DNA of 34,208 nt from a virus: IMG/VR virus record IMGVR_UViG_3300046010_002208, positions 1 through 34,208 of that record; one strand, given 5' to 3'. Positions 7,412-13,660 of this stretch are shown here, one piece after another. The stretch's first letter is position 1. Each line of letters opens with the position of its first letter. The notes beneath the pieces are model-generated. The model was given only the letters and a program-made list of their open reading frames with translations, did no database searches and was not told the origin of the DNA. Made by a program: the position numbers and the translations under genes.

Positions 7412-7439
7412 TTGACCCCCTAATAGTTGTTCAACTTGT

Positions 7440-7501
7440 GCAGTGGCAAGAATCGAACTTGCCGATGAATGACCCCGTATCTCATCGCCCCCAGGCACTG
7501 C
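7440..7501 (-). ncRNA. tRNA-like three-helix structure
   Basis: On the minus strand a closing stem GCAGTG/CACTGC (7496-7501 with 7440-7445) encloses two hairpins. One is a 6-bp stem CGATGA/TCATCG with a 13-base loop (7463-7487). The other is a 5-bp stem GCAAG/CTTGC with a seven-base TTCGATT loop (7446-7462), which matches a tRNA T-arm and sits where a T-arm should be relative to the closing stem. There is no D-arm, no 7-base anticodon loop and no CCA, so it is not a normal tRNA. It may be a decayed tRNA or a tRNA-like regulatory RNA. Confidence 0.4.
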
Positions 7502-7505
7502 GGTT

Positions 7506-7577
7506 GGTCATCGGTGGAAAGGTAGGCACCGACGACCGGCATGACGACAGGCGGAGACGGAAGGAAAACCGCCTGTC
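7506..7577. repeat. Two strong hairpins in the 7412-7585 intergenic region
   Basis: GGTCATCGGTG (7506-7516) pairs with CACCGACGACC (7527-7537) at 10 of 11 positions. GACAGGCGG (7546-7554) pairs perfectly with CCGCCTGTC (7569-7577). No U-tract follows on either strand, so neither looks like a standard terminator. With the tRNA-like element they fill most of the 174-base gap between two leftward genes, one of the largest non-coding stretches in the window, suggesting a structured RNA or processing site. Confidence 0.5.
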
Positions 7578-7585
7578 ACTCACAA

Positions 7586-8056
7586 CTAGATTGGCTTCGC
7601 CCCTAATTGTGCCAAGAGCGCGGCAACTTCAGGTGTGATGCCACCTGTCGCTGCCACAGGTGCGGCCGCAGGTGCAGGTGTCGCCGCAACAGGCGCAGGT
7701 GCGCTTGTTAGATAGGCGTTGGCAAGGGCAACGGCGTTGGCATCGCCTGTGGCATCAACCAAAATCCACGGAGCCGATTTGCCAGGCTTGGCAGCGCCTT
7801 GACCGATGCGGGCCAAAACCTTCTGCCCGATTTTATTCTTCAGTGCATTGCGTAGAGCTACATTGAACCATAGAAGTGATCCGTGGCTCGTTTTGGTATC
7901 AAGGTCAACAACTTCAACCTCGACTGCTTCTGCTAGACCGTGAACAGTTTGAATCCCTGTCTTGTATTCGGTCGGTGTAATGATGAGCAAGTGTCCTGCA
8001 AGGTCAGCGACCTTGACGGATTCGCCTGTGTTATTTGATGGTGCTGCGAAGGTCAT
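7586..8056 (-). CDS. Putative phage single-stranded-DNA-binding protein
   Basis: This 156-residue protein has a beta-rich body (LAGHLLIITPTEYKTG, then VEVEVVDLDT, KVLARIGQG and PWILVDATGD). A flexible Ala/Pro-rich linker follows (APAPVAATPAPAAAPVA), then a short C-terminal helix. The layout of an OB-like body, a disordered linker and a short tail is typical of SSB-like proteins, and related actinophage proteins sit beside RecB-like nucleases as here. The assignment is by resemblance and context. The ATG at 8056 has AGGAG 8 bases upstream; the frame extends to 8107 but that part overlaps the upstream small gene. Its start overlaps that gene's stop (ATGA). Confidence 0.5.
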   Translation of the reverse strand: MTFAAPSNNTGESVKVADLAGHLLIITPTEYKTGIQTVHGLAEAVEVEVVDLDTKTSHGSLLWFNVALRNALKNKIGQKVLARIGQGAAKPGKSAPWILVDATGDANAVALANAYLTSAPAPVAATPAPAAAPVAATGGITPEVAALLAQLGAKPI

Positions 8057-8232
8057 TCCCCCGTCTCCTTTTCTGTTTGTTTGTTCATTTCGTTTTCTTG
8101 GTGCCATTTGTTGAGGTCATTGATGGTTGGCTCCATCTGATTATCAAAGGCAATGTAAACAAGTTTTGCCTCGCCTCTGATACCAAGAAGCCATCCCACA
8201 ATCTTGAGAGTGACCTCTTGAAACTTATTCAT
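8053..8232 (-). CDS. Hypothetical 59-residue protein
   Basis: This small protein begins MNKFQEVTLKIVGWLLGI and has a charged C-terminus rich in Glu, Lys and Asn. The ATG at 8232 has AGGA upstream and lies directly after the RecB-like gene stop; its own stop overlaps the next start (ATGA). The open frame continues upstream to 8472, but that part lies entirely within the nuclease gene and looks like a shadow. Function unknown; its place in the recombination cluster is the only clue. Confidence 0.6.
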   Translation of the reverse strand: MNKFQEVTLKIVGWLLGIRGEAKLVYIAFDNQMEPTINDLNKWHQENEMNKQTEKETGE

Positions 8233-8236
8233 TGTC

Positions 8237-8980
8237 CTAACTACGAGTTTCGGATTCACCCGCACACCCCTTAGATAAATCTTTGGAGTAAGGCATAAAG
8301 TAAGGGCAGTAATTACAGAGGCGGTCTGCCTTTGCCGGTATCGCCTGCCACACTTCAGGATGGTTTTCAACATCTGCCTGCGCAAGTAGCGAGTGGATAT
8401 TGTCCACGCGCTCCAAGGCCTGCAACGCGACGCTTTCGTCGTAGTCATACATTTCGACATGCATGTCATCAATGGAACCGCTTGTCGGTAGATAGACGAG
8501 CGCGACCTTGTTCACGACTGCGCCTGTCTGCGCTTTTCCGTAGCCATAGAGCTGAATCTGTGTCTGATATTGTTTTGAGCCACCATCGCGTCGTTTGCGA
8601 TCCATTTGAGCAGGTGAGGTGGTCTTCCAATCAATAACAATGCCACGGACTTTGTCATAGAGGTCAACAGTGCCACTCAAGTTTCCTCGAATGGTGACTC
8701 GTTGCTCTACTTCGTAGCCTTCAATCTTTTCAAAGACATCGGCTAGATATTTGTGAATCGCAGAACCCACCTGTGCGCTCCACGATGAAGAACCTTGCTC
8801 ATTGGTCTTGGGCCAATCAAGCAATTTGTAAGCAAGTCGCCTTGTGCAATCGTGACCCATTTCAGATGGCCCAATGACGACCTGCTTACTTCTAGGAGTC
8901 CACATCCCTGCCTGAGTAATAATCTCGGACAAATGCTGACCGAGGCTTGCCCCTGGCGAATGCGGTGAAGTGAAAGTCAT
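8237..8980 (-). CDS. RecB/Cas4-like PD-(D/E)XK exonuclease
   Basis: The 247-residue protein has the PD-(D/E)XK core: H76 in GSAIHKYL, D106 in GTVDLYD and the pair D117-x-K119 in VIDWKTT, followed by a QTQIQLYGYG helix. Four cysteines (C45, then C222, C225 and C239) match the spacing of the iron-sulphur cluster of Cas4 and AddB-type nucleases. It should degrade DNA ends to give single strands for recombination. The neighbouring SSB-like protein and the 106-residue protein upstream fit a recombination module. The ATG overlaps the stop of a 27-residue acidic gene (ATGA). Confidence 0.85.
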   Translation of the reverse strand: MTFTSPHSPGASLGQHLSEIITQAGMWTPRSKQVVIGPSEMGHDCTRRLAYKLLDWPKTNEQGSSSWSAQVGSAIHKYLADVFEKIEGYEVEQRVTIRGNLSGTVDLYDKVRGIVIDWKTTSPAQMDRKRRDGGSKQYQTQIQLYGYGKAQTGAVVNKVALVYLPTSGSIDDMHVEMYDYDESVALQALERVDNIHSLLAQADVENHPEVWQAIPAKADRLCNYCPYFMPYSKDLSKGCAGESETRS

Positions 8981-9060
8981 TCGTCGTCCTCATCTTCGTC
9001 ATCCCACTCAGGAATGTTGGGAATGACAGGTTCAACCGGCTGAATAAATGGGATGCTCAT
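8977..9060 (-). CDS. 27-residue acidic microprotein
   Basis: This tiny gene encodes a proline-rich start (MSIPFIQPVEPVIPNIPEW) and an acidic end (DDEDEDDE). Its ATG overlaps the stop of the upstream gene and its TGA overlaps the nuclease ATG, both as ATGA. Tight coupling on both sides, and the lack of any gap for a separate ribosome site for the nuclease, argue that it is translated. It may only carry ribosomes to the nuclease start, or act as an acidic partner of a recombination protein. Confidence 0.55.
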   Translation of the reverse strand: MSIPFIQPVEPVIPNIPEWDDEDEDDE

Positions 9061-9377
9061 TGTTGATCCTGATTGACTAGGGTGAAGCGACGAGAATTTG
9101 TTTGAACTTGAAGGACATCAAGCACCTGTGCGGGCAGGAGTTCCTTAGCGCGTTTTACATCAAATCGCGTTGATGAAACCGTTGTGTAGCGCACAACTTG
9201 TTGACCTTTGTAAAGTCCAACTTCGGCATCGCCGAGTGCGGCTTCAATATGGGAGCGAGCTACATCGGCAACTTCTTCCCATTCTTTGATTTTTGCTAGG
9301 GCAGCGCGATATTGCTCAAGCCACATCGCTATTGACTCGTCAAAGTCAATGACGCCCTTCTCAATTTCAGTTGACAT
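9057..9377 (-). CDS. Hypothetical protein of the recombination module
   Basis: The protein has 106 residues. The first half is a long, probably coiled helix (MWLEQYRAALAKIKEWEEVA onward); the second half is a small beta/alpha unit (GQQVVRYTTVSSTRFDVKRA). Proteins of this shape are common just upstream of RecB-like nucleases in actinophages, but I know no function for them. The ATG at 9377 has GAGGGG four bases upstream and is preferred over the ATG at 9428, which lies inside the neighbouring SLT gene. Confidence 0.6.
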   Translation of the reverse strand: MSTEIEKGVIDFDESIAMWLEQYRAALAKIKEWEEVADVARSHIEAALGDAEVGLYKGQQVVRYTTVSSTRFDVKRAKELLPAQVLDVLQVQTNSRRFTLVNQDQQ

Positions 9378-9390
9378 TGATCCCCTCGAA

Positions 9391-9765
9391 TCAGTAATAA
9401 TTATTTTCCTTGAAGAAACCCCACGCATTGCAAGGGGTCACATGGCGCCTGTGGATATAGGCGAGCGTTGCCACGAGCTGCGGCACCGAGGCTTGAGAAT
9501 GTTTCATCCCAAGATTGCGATAGGTGGCATCAAGTAATTGACCGATGCCTTGTGCGCTTGAGGTCGGATTTTCAGCCGACGCCTTCCACGCTGATTCCTT
9601 GCCAAGCAACTTTGCCAGGCAGGAATATTCTTTTTTCGTCAGCAATTTCTTTGCCAATTTCTTAGCATCTACTTGCTGAAGTAGTGGTCGCTCTTTGTAG
9701 ACCACAGTTGCAGGCACCGCCGGTTGCGGTGCGAATGCTGCGTTGACGAACATCGAGGTCAACAT
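9391..9765 (-). CDS. Secreted SLT-like transglycosylase / lysozyme-fold protein
   Basis: The 124-residue protein starts with a short hydrophobic, signal-like segment (MLTSMFVNAAFA) and a linker. A compact lysozyme-fold domain follows, with the catalytic-type glutamate in LLGKESAWKA and the AQGIGQLL motif. It ends in a PCNAWGFF-type motif often seen at the end of actinobacterial SLT domains. It probably cleaves peptidoglycan outside the membrane. It lies in the early region next to WhiB, far from the lysis cassette, so a role other than final lysis is possible. GGAG precedes the ATG, which overlaps the WhiB stop by 7 bases. Confidence 0.7.
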   Translation of the reverse strand: MLTSMFVNAAFAPQPAVPATVVYKERPLLQQVDAKKLAKKLLTKKEYSCLAKLLGKESAWKASAENPTSSAQGIGQLLDATYRNLGMKHSQASVPQLVATLAYIHRRHVTPCNAWGFFKENNYY

Positions 9766-10226
9766 ACTGACTCCGATGATGATAATGATTCCCCTGACGG
9801 TTTTTCTTCTTTGAGTAATTGGGATTCTCCTTCTAATTTCGCGGCAATCTTGATAACTTGATTGACATACGCCAATTCAACTTTCAAGGTTGCTGCGATT
9901 TCTTTGGGTGTTCGCCCAAGTGAGGTCAACGATCGAATCGCCTCGGCTTTGTTAGTTTTGCCGGTGAAACGATGCTTGAAGCCTTGTCCAAATCCTCGTT
10001 GCGCAGGCGTCGTGCCTGCCCATATTCCATAAGAGATTTGTTCCTTGAGCGCGTAGTCCAAGCACTCCTTTCGTTCAGGACAACCGGCGCAAATAGCACG
10101 CACGATTGGGAGGCACTTTGCCTCTTGTTCTCGTGATTCGGGAAAAAATAGATTCGGGTTGATAATTTCTCTGCAACTTGCTTCAGGAAGCAAAGGCAGA
10201 CTCGGAATGAATGTGTTGAGTTGCAA
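9759..10226 (-). CDS. WhiB-family transcription factor with C-terminal HTH-like extension
   Basis: Residues 1-80 form a WhiB domain: C18, then C46-x2-C49-x5-C55 to hold a [4Fe-4S] cluster, and the GIWAG turn (67-71) that contacts the sigma factor in known WhiB proteins. Residues ~90-130 (KAEAIRSLTSLGRTPKEIAA onward) read like a helix-turn-helix, followed by a disordered Ser/Glu tail, so it is longer than most phage WhiB proteins. The start is TTG 10226, since no ATG lies before the first cysteine and the upstream stop ends at 10229. WhiB strongly indicates an actinobacterial host and may redirect host transcription. Confidence 0.85.
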   Translation of the reverse strand: MQLNTFIPSLPLLPEASCREIINPNLFFPESREQEAKCLPIVRAICAGCPERKECLDYALKEQISYGIWAGTTPAQRGFGQGFKHRFTGKTNKAEAIRSLTSLGRTPKEIAATLKVELAYVNQVIKIAAKLEGESQLLKEEKPSGESLSSSESVC

Positions 10227-10228
10227 CT

Positions 10229-10579
10229 CTATTGTCTCTCATTTAGCCAAGATTCAAGGTCTTGGACAACGAAAGCTCGTTCAATGGATGCATTGCGACG
10301 CTTGACAACAACAAAAGATGGTGGCGTTACCTCTAGCCCCCGCGCCTTTGCGTAGTTTTTGGCCTCTTTGCAGGCCTCATCCCAAAAGGTCGGAAGCGAG
10401 ATTGACTTGCGATTCTTGAGTTCCAAAACAAAAGTCTTGCCAGCAATAAACGCAACGATGTCTCCTTCATCTTGTGATCCCGACAGGCGCAAACGCTCTG
10501 CGGTGACACCGCGAGAACGCAACCACTTGAGAACTCCGATTTCAAAAGCAGAGCCTTTGCGACCATTGGGGTTTGCCAT
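10229..10579 (-). CDS. Holliday junction resolvase-like PD-(D/E)XK nuclease
   Basis: This 116-residue protein has the pattern of Hjc/VRR-type nucleases: E13 in the first helix (SAFEIGVLKWL), D40 in SQDEGDIV, and E53-x-K55 in VLELKNRK. These are the usual metal-binding and catalytic residues, and the length is normal for archaeal-type resolvases. It probably cuts four-way junctions or other branched DNA. ATG 10579 overlaps the stop of the upstream gene (TAATG). It leads into WhiB after a gap of two bases. Confidence 0.75.
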   Translation of the reverse strand: MANPNGRKGSAFEIGVLKWLRSRGVTAERLRLSGSQDEGDIVAFIAGKTFVLELKNRKSISLPTFWDEACKEAKNYAKARGLEVTPPSFVVVKRRNASIERAFVVQDLESWLNERQ

Positions 10580-10914
10580 TATTTGACCAACTCTAGTTTC
10601 GTTGTCTTACCGGCGACGGCGCGGGCGAATTTCACATTCATAATCAAAGCCTCAGCCAATGCCAAGGTTTCATCCTCGGTCATCTTGGCGATGCAGGTGA
10701 CAAAAGGTGGCGTCTTGGCACGAACGCTATCAAGCATCCTTGCCGCCTCCGCAGTCTTGAGAGAGTCCATGCCACTGTGGTCACGGATTTGAGCTAGATA
10801 GAACATTGGCACATTGGCGACGACATCCTCAATGAGATCAAGGTTGGCGTCAGGCTCTTCTAGGTATAGGTGGAAACTGCCATCGGTGGCAGTGTGGACT
10901 GAAAATAGGTTCAT
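10579..10914 (-). CDS. Hypothetical 111-residue early protein
   Basis: I do not recognise this soluble protein. It begins with a beta-rich segment (VHTATDGSFHLYLEEPDANL), then helical stretches. The start at 10914 is chosen because it overlaps the stop of the 50-residue membrane gene (ATGA at 10911-10914); the frame is open further upstream, to 10956, but inside that gene. Its stop overlaps the resolvase start, so it belongs to the same early leftward operon. Confidence 0.6.
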   Translation of the reverse strand: MNLFSVHTATDGSFHLYLEEPDANLDLIEDVVANVPMFYLAQIRDHSGMDSLKTAEAARMLDSVRAKTPPFVTCIAKMTEDETLALAEALIMNVKFARAVAGKTTKLELVK

Positions 10915-11063
10915 TGGGGCATCACCTTGCGCAGGTGCTTCTGAGCCTTCTCCCACGCCTGAGCCTGCCTAATGCCTTCTTTCAGTGGGTCATCGTGTAG
11001 GCTCAGAATGGCCCACAAAAGCCCTAGAGAGGCGATTACGCCCCCGAACATCAGATATTGCAT
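10911..11063 (-). CDS. 50-residue single-pass membrane protein, first gene of the early leftward operon
   Basis: This short gene has a strong ribosome site (GGAAGGGG) before ATG 11063 and ends in an ATGA overlap with the next gene. The protein has one transmembrane helix (residues ~3-22, MFGGVIASLGLLWAILSL) and a basic, helical tail facing inward by charge. Position as the promoter-proximal early gene is often occupied by host-takeover or superinfection-exclusion membrane proteins, but no such role can be read from the sequence. Confidence 0.65.
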   Translation of the reverse strand: MQYLMFGGVIASLGLLWAILSLHDDPLKEGIRQAQAWEKAQKHLRKVMPQ

Positions 11064-11230
11064 AAAACCCCTTCCGTTTGCTTGTGGATAAGTATGAGGG
11101 GAAGGTCTGACACCCTAGCGCACGACACGCCCAAGCCTCAATCCCCTTGTGTATGGACAAAGGTAGGCACAAAGGCTATTGTTCTCTCATAGGGGCGAAA
11201 GGTAGTAGCTCCAAGAAACGGAAGAAGAAA
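11064..11230. promoter_or_regulatory. Divergent promoter region with a DnaA-like box
   Basis: No gene lies in these 167 bases, which separate leftward and rightward operons. For the rightward side, TGGACA (11154-11159) and TATTGT (11177-11182) are 17 bases apart, a fair match to a housekeeping promoter (5 of 6 and 4 of 6). No equally clear leftward promoter is visible. TGTGGATAA (11083-11091), a perfect DnaA-box match, lies 20 bases before the first leftward gene and could be a regulatory site. Confidence 0.5.
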
Positions 11231-11416
11231 ATGACACAGACAAAGAAAATTGAGGATGTTCACATTCTTAGCATCAAGGTAAGTGTTTTTGATAGACCAA
11301 GCATTTTCGTCAATGATCATATGCTTCAGGTCGCGCACGACGCAATTGCTGATTATCTCCGCACTCAAGAAATTTCATTTGAATTTGTTTCAGCAAGCGC
11401 ACAGGTAGGTGCATAA
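11231..11416 (+). CDS. Hypothetical 61-residue protein, first rightward gene
   Basis: The protein begins MTQTKKIEDVHILSIKVSVF and appears to be a small alpha/beta fold. ATG 11231 has GGAAGAAG upstream and is preferred over the ATG at 11147, which would lie within the promoter. Its stop overlaps the next start (TAATG). No motif suggests a function. Confidence 0.6.
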   Translation: MTQTKKIEDVHILSIKVSVFDRPSIFVNDHMLQVAHDAIADYLRTQEISFEFVSASAQVGA

Positions 11417-11634
11417 TGAAAACAAAAAACGTTGGAAACACAACTGTATCTCTTGATTTTGCTGACTGTCCTTCAGATGGTGGCAAGTATCAATTGCTTT
11501 GCGAAAATCACGGATATTTGATTCAAGGTGACAACAAACGCACTTTGTGGCAATTTGCAAATGATGTCGCAGGATGGTGTGAAGCCTGCCAAGGAAATGA
11601 TGACAGATTCCCGAACGAGAAATGGATTGCATAA
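11416..11634 (+). CDS. Small cysteine/histidine protein A
   Basis: The 72-residue protein has C29 and H32 in LLCENHGYL and a later WCEACQGN pair, which together could bind one zinc ion. The next gene shows the same order of a CxxH site and a CxxC site, so the two may be diverged duplicates. TAATG overlaps join it to both neighbours. Function unknown. Confidence 0.6.
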   Translation: MKTKNVGNTTVSLDFADCPSDGGKYQLLCENHGYLIQGDNKRTLWQFANDVAGWCEACQGNDDRFPNEKWIA

Positions 11635-11828
11635 TGACAAGCAATCGTCTTTGGGTTGGAACAGGTGGAAGTGTCACTTGTGATGAACACGCAGGAACTT
11701 ATTTGAAATCAGCAATTGAGAATGAACCAACCGCAACAATGCACACCACACCGCTTGATTGGTGGGTTGTTTATAGTGAAGCAAGTTTCCCTTGTGAAAC
11801 CTGCACACCTTGGAAGGACATCGCATAA
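11634..11828 (+). CDS. Small cysteine/histidine protein B
   Basis: This 64-residue protein has VTCDEHAGTY and, near the end, PCETCTPW: the same pattern of Cys-x2-His and Cys-x2-Cys as the gene before it. A single zinc site per protein is likely. ATG 11634 overlaps the upstream stop; four more upstream codons are open but inside the neighbour. Its stop overlaps the ribbon-helix-helix gene start. Confidence 0.6.
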   Translation: MTSNRLWVGTGGSVTCDEHAGTYLKSAIENEPTATMHTTPLDWWVVYSEASFPCETCTPWKDIA

Positions 11829-11953
11829 TGAAGAAGATTCGATCTATTCGCGTCAGCGAACAACTGTGGCGCAAGGCAATGGCAAAGGCAAAGTCAGAAG
11901 GCAAGACAGTCTCAGAAGTAATCGTTGATTTTCTCAAGGAGTTTGTGAAATGA
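11828..11953 (+). CDS. Ribbon-helix-helix (Arc/CopG-like) regulator
   Basis: The 41-residue protein has the classic compact pattern: a basic beta-strand (KKIRSIRVSEQLW), a first helix (RKAMAKAKSEG), the turn KTVSEV and a second helix (IVDFLKEFV). This is the size and layout of dimeric RHH repressors, which insert the paired strand into the major groove. It is the most likely regulator of this rightward operon, perhaps acting at the 11064-11230 region. TAATG and ATGA overlaps join it to its neighbours. Confidence 0.65.
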   Translation: MKKIRSIRVSEQLWRKAMAKAKSEGKTVSEVIVDFLKEFVK

Positions 11954-12105
11954 CATACGAAGAAGCGATGAACAGATTGGCTCTTCAAATGCTTGGCAAG
12001 TGGCATCAAGAGCAAGCCGATGAATTAGTTGATGACGAACTGCAACAAGAGATGCGTGACTTCCACCTTGGCGCATCGCTACTCATCAAGGAGATTGTCA
12101 AATGA
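11950..12105 (+). CDS. Hypothetical 51-residue helical protein
   Basis: The small protein is almost all helix and acidic in the middle (EEAMNRLALQMLGKW, then QADELVDDELQQEM). It overlaps the regulator gene by ATGA (11950-11953) and the Prim-Pol gene by ATGA (12102-12105), which supports translation. No family recognised. Confidence 0.55.
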   Translation: MTYEEAMNRLALQMLGKWHQEQADELVDDELQQEMRDFHLGASLLIKEIVK

Positions 12106-12560
12106 CAACCGCCGAAATCGCCACCGCCTTTGCCAAGCGTGGTTGGTATGTCTTGCCTTGCTACCCACAACAAAAGGTTCCCTTCTTTCCTATCGCAAAG
12201 CAGGGATATAAGTCGGCATCCAATAAGCCCGCCACAGTCAAGAAATGGTTTGAGAAATCACCGCTTCTCAACATTGGCATTGCTTGTGCGCCTTCCAATC
12301 TTGTTGTCTTTGATGTGGACTTTCGCAATGGCGGAACCACCGAAGGTTTAGAGCTTGACACCTTCACAGTTGAAACAGGCGATGGTCTGCATCTTTACTA
12401 CAAGGCACCGCTTGGCGCGTCATTTCCTGGCAAGTTACGCCAAGGAGTAGACATCAAGTTCAATGGATATGTTGTCACCGCAGGATCACTACACGAAAAC
12501 GGCAAGTTCTATGAAGTCGTCAAAGATATTGAACCTGCCCCTGTGATGGGATGGTGCTAG
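12102..12560 (+). CDS. Stand-alone Prim-Pol domain protein
   Basis: This 152-residue protein is a Prim-Pol (bifunctional primase/polymerase) domain with no helicase attached. The three active-site elements are present: D71-x-D73 in VVFDVDF, H97 in GDGLHLYY and D117 in GVDIKF. The acidic pair is the canonical DxD, unlike the ELE of the larger replication protein at 2359-4419. It might supply primers, fill gaps, or modulate the main replication protein. The domain looks trimmed at the C-terminus. It overlaps the upstream gene by ATGA, and its stop (12558-12560) directly precedes the next ATG. Confidence 0.75.
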   Translation: MTTAEIATAFAKRGWYVLPCYPQQKVPFFPIAKQGYKSASNKPATVKKWFEKSPLLNIGIACAPSNLVVFDVDFRNGGTTEGLELDTFTVETGDGLHLYYKAPLGASFPGKLRQGVDIKFNGYVVTAGSLHENGKFYEVVKDIEPAPVMGWC

Positions 12561-12797
12561 ATGAATGGATTAGATGTTCTCATTATCTTCTTCACCGCGT
12601 TCTACGCCTTTGCAGTTGGCAGAAATATCTTCTTTTGGACGCTGATGTCAGCCTTTTATGGCTTTTGGATTCCACTGCTTCTGCTCATAATGCCCAAGCG
12701 CGAGCCTCGAGCAGTCGTTTTTCCACAATGGTTGCTCAATTGGTTCGGCCCAAAGTATGTCAACCGAACAATTAAGAAGATGGAGGGTCAGTTTTAG
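12561..12797 (+). CDS. Small two-helix membrane protein
   Basis: The 78-residue protein has two hydrophobic segments (residues ~5-20 and ~25-44, including FWIPLLLLIM), then a basic tail. It follows the Prim-Pol gene without a gap. It is the last rightward gene and its end overlaps the last leftward late gene by four bases, with no room for a terminator between the operons. A membrane role in host takeover is possible but unproven. Confidence 0.6.
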   Translation: MNGLDVLIIFFTAFYAFAVGRNIFFWTLMSAFYGFWIPLLLLIMPKREPRAVVFPQWLLNWFGPKYVNRTIKKMEGQF

Positions 12798-13660
12798 GAT
12801 TCTTGGAAGGCGCGAGCGATTCCTTCTTCCAGCGAAATCTTCGGCTCATAGAACGAGAGCATCTTCTTCGGATCACCGACCCGATAGGCAACCCCGACAG
12901 GTGCCTTCGGGTTGGTTCGTATTTCGGCTAAATATCCCGCCTGCATCATCGCTAATTCTGCCAATTCAATGAATGAGGTTGCTCGTCCTGAGCATAGGTT
13001 GGAGACTTCAACATTATTCGTGACCGCCTCAAAGGTCGCTCGCACAACATCCTCAATGTGAATGAAGTCGCGCACCTGCGTTCCTCTGCCCCATACATCA
13101 AAGGGCGTCGCCTTCTCTTTGGCTCGCTTGATGAATGTTGGGAATGGATAGTCAAGGCTTTGGTCGCTTCCGTATCCGCTAAAGGGTCGCAAGACTGTCA
13201 CCTTCAAGCCTTCATTGCGGGCATATTGAGCAAGCATTTCGCCGGATAACTTCGCCCAACCATAAGTGAAATCAGGGGTGCGAATGTGAGCGAGGTTTAT
13301 ATCCCACTCTTTGAGGCTTTGCTTGTATTCAGCTCGCTGAAGATAGATTGGATAAGCCGCCGATGATGAGAAATAGACGATATGACCAGGACGAGTGCGA
13401 AGCGCCCATTGAAAGAGGTCGGCATCAATGGCGAGGTCGGCGGCAACTGCCAAAGGGTTCCCCTCGATAGTGGCGCGGCCACCGACAATCGCCGCGAGAT
13501 GAATGACGAGATCAAACTTGGTGTCATCTTTGGCGAAGAACTCTCGGACATCGGTGCCATTTTTGATGTCAATGCCGGTGATGTGATTGCTTTTACTATC
13601 AAGCAACTTCTTGAAGTTAGTGCCGACAAAGCCTGCGTCACCTGTAATCAGAATCTTCAT
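12794..13660 (-). CDS. NAD-dependent epimerase/dehydratase (sugar-nucleotide SDR)
   Basis: This 288-residue extended short-chain dehydrogenase has an N-terminal TGDAGFVG nucleotide-binding motif (6-13), the catalytic Ser stretch SSS (98-100) and YGWAK with Y133 and K137. The RDFIHIEDV motif is typical of GDP- or UDP-sugar epimerases and dehydratases. It probably makes an activated sugar for the glycosyltransferases just upstream. ATG 13660 overlaps the stop of the glycosyltransferase (ATGA), so they are translated together. Confidence 0.8.
   Translation of the reverse strand: MKILITGDAGFVGTNFKKLLDSKSNHITGIDIKNGTDVREFFAKDDTKFDLVIHLAAIVGGRATIEGNPLAVAADLAIDADLFQWALRTRPGHIVYFSSSAAYPIYLQRAEYKQSLKEWDINLAHIRTPDFTYGWAKLSGEMLAQYARNEGLKVTVLRPFSGYGSDQSLDYPFPTFIKRAKEKATPFDVWGRGTQVRDFIHIEDVVRATFEAVTNNVEVSNLCSGRATSFIELAELAMMQAGYLAEIRTNPKAPVGVAYRVGDPKKMLSFYEPKISLEEGIARAFQES

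Noticed and set aside
7412-7498. N-terminal extension of the amino-methyltransferase frame
   Set aside because: It covers the tRNA-like element, does not look like the family's start, and the ATG at 7411 has a good ribosome site.
7440-7501. Functional tRNA gene
   Set aside because: It is only 62 bases long and lacks a D-arm, a 7-base anticodon loop and a CCA end; only the T-arm and acceptor-like stem fit.
8233-8472. Long upstream extension of the 59-residue protein
   Set aside because: It lies inside the RecB-like nuclease gene and its composition (many Arg, Thr, Cys, Ser) looks like an out-of-frame shadow.
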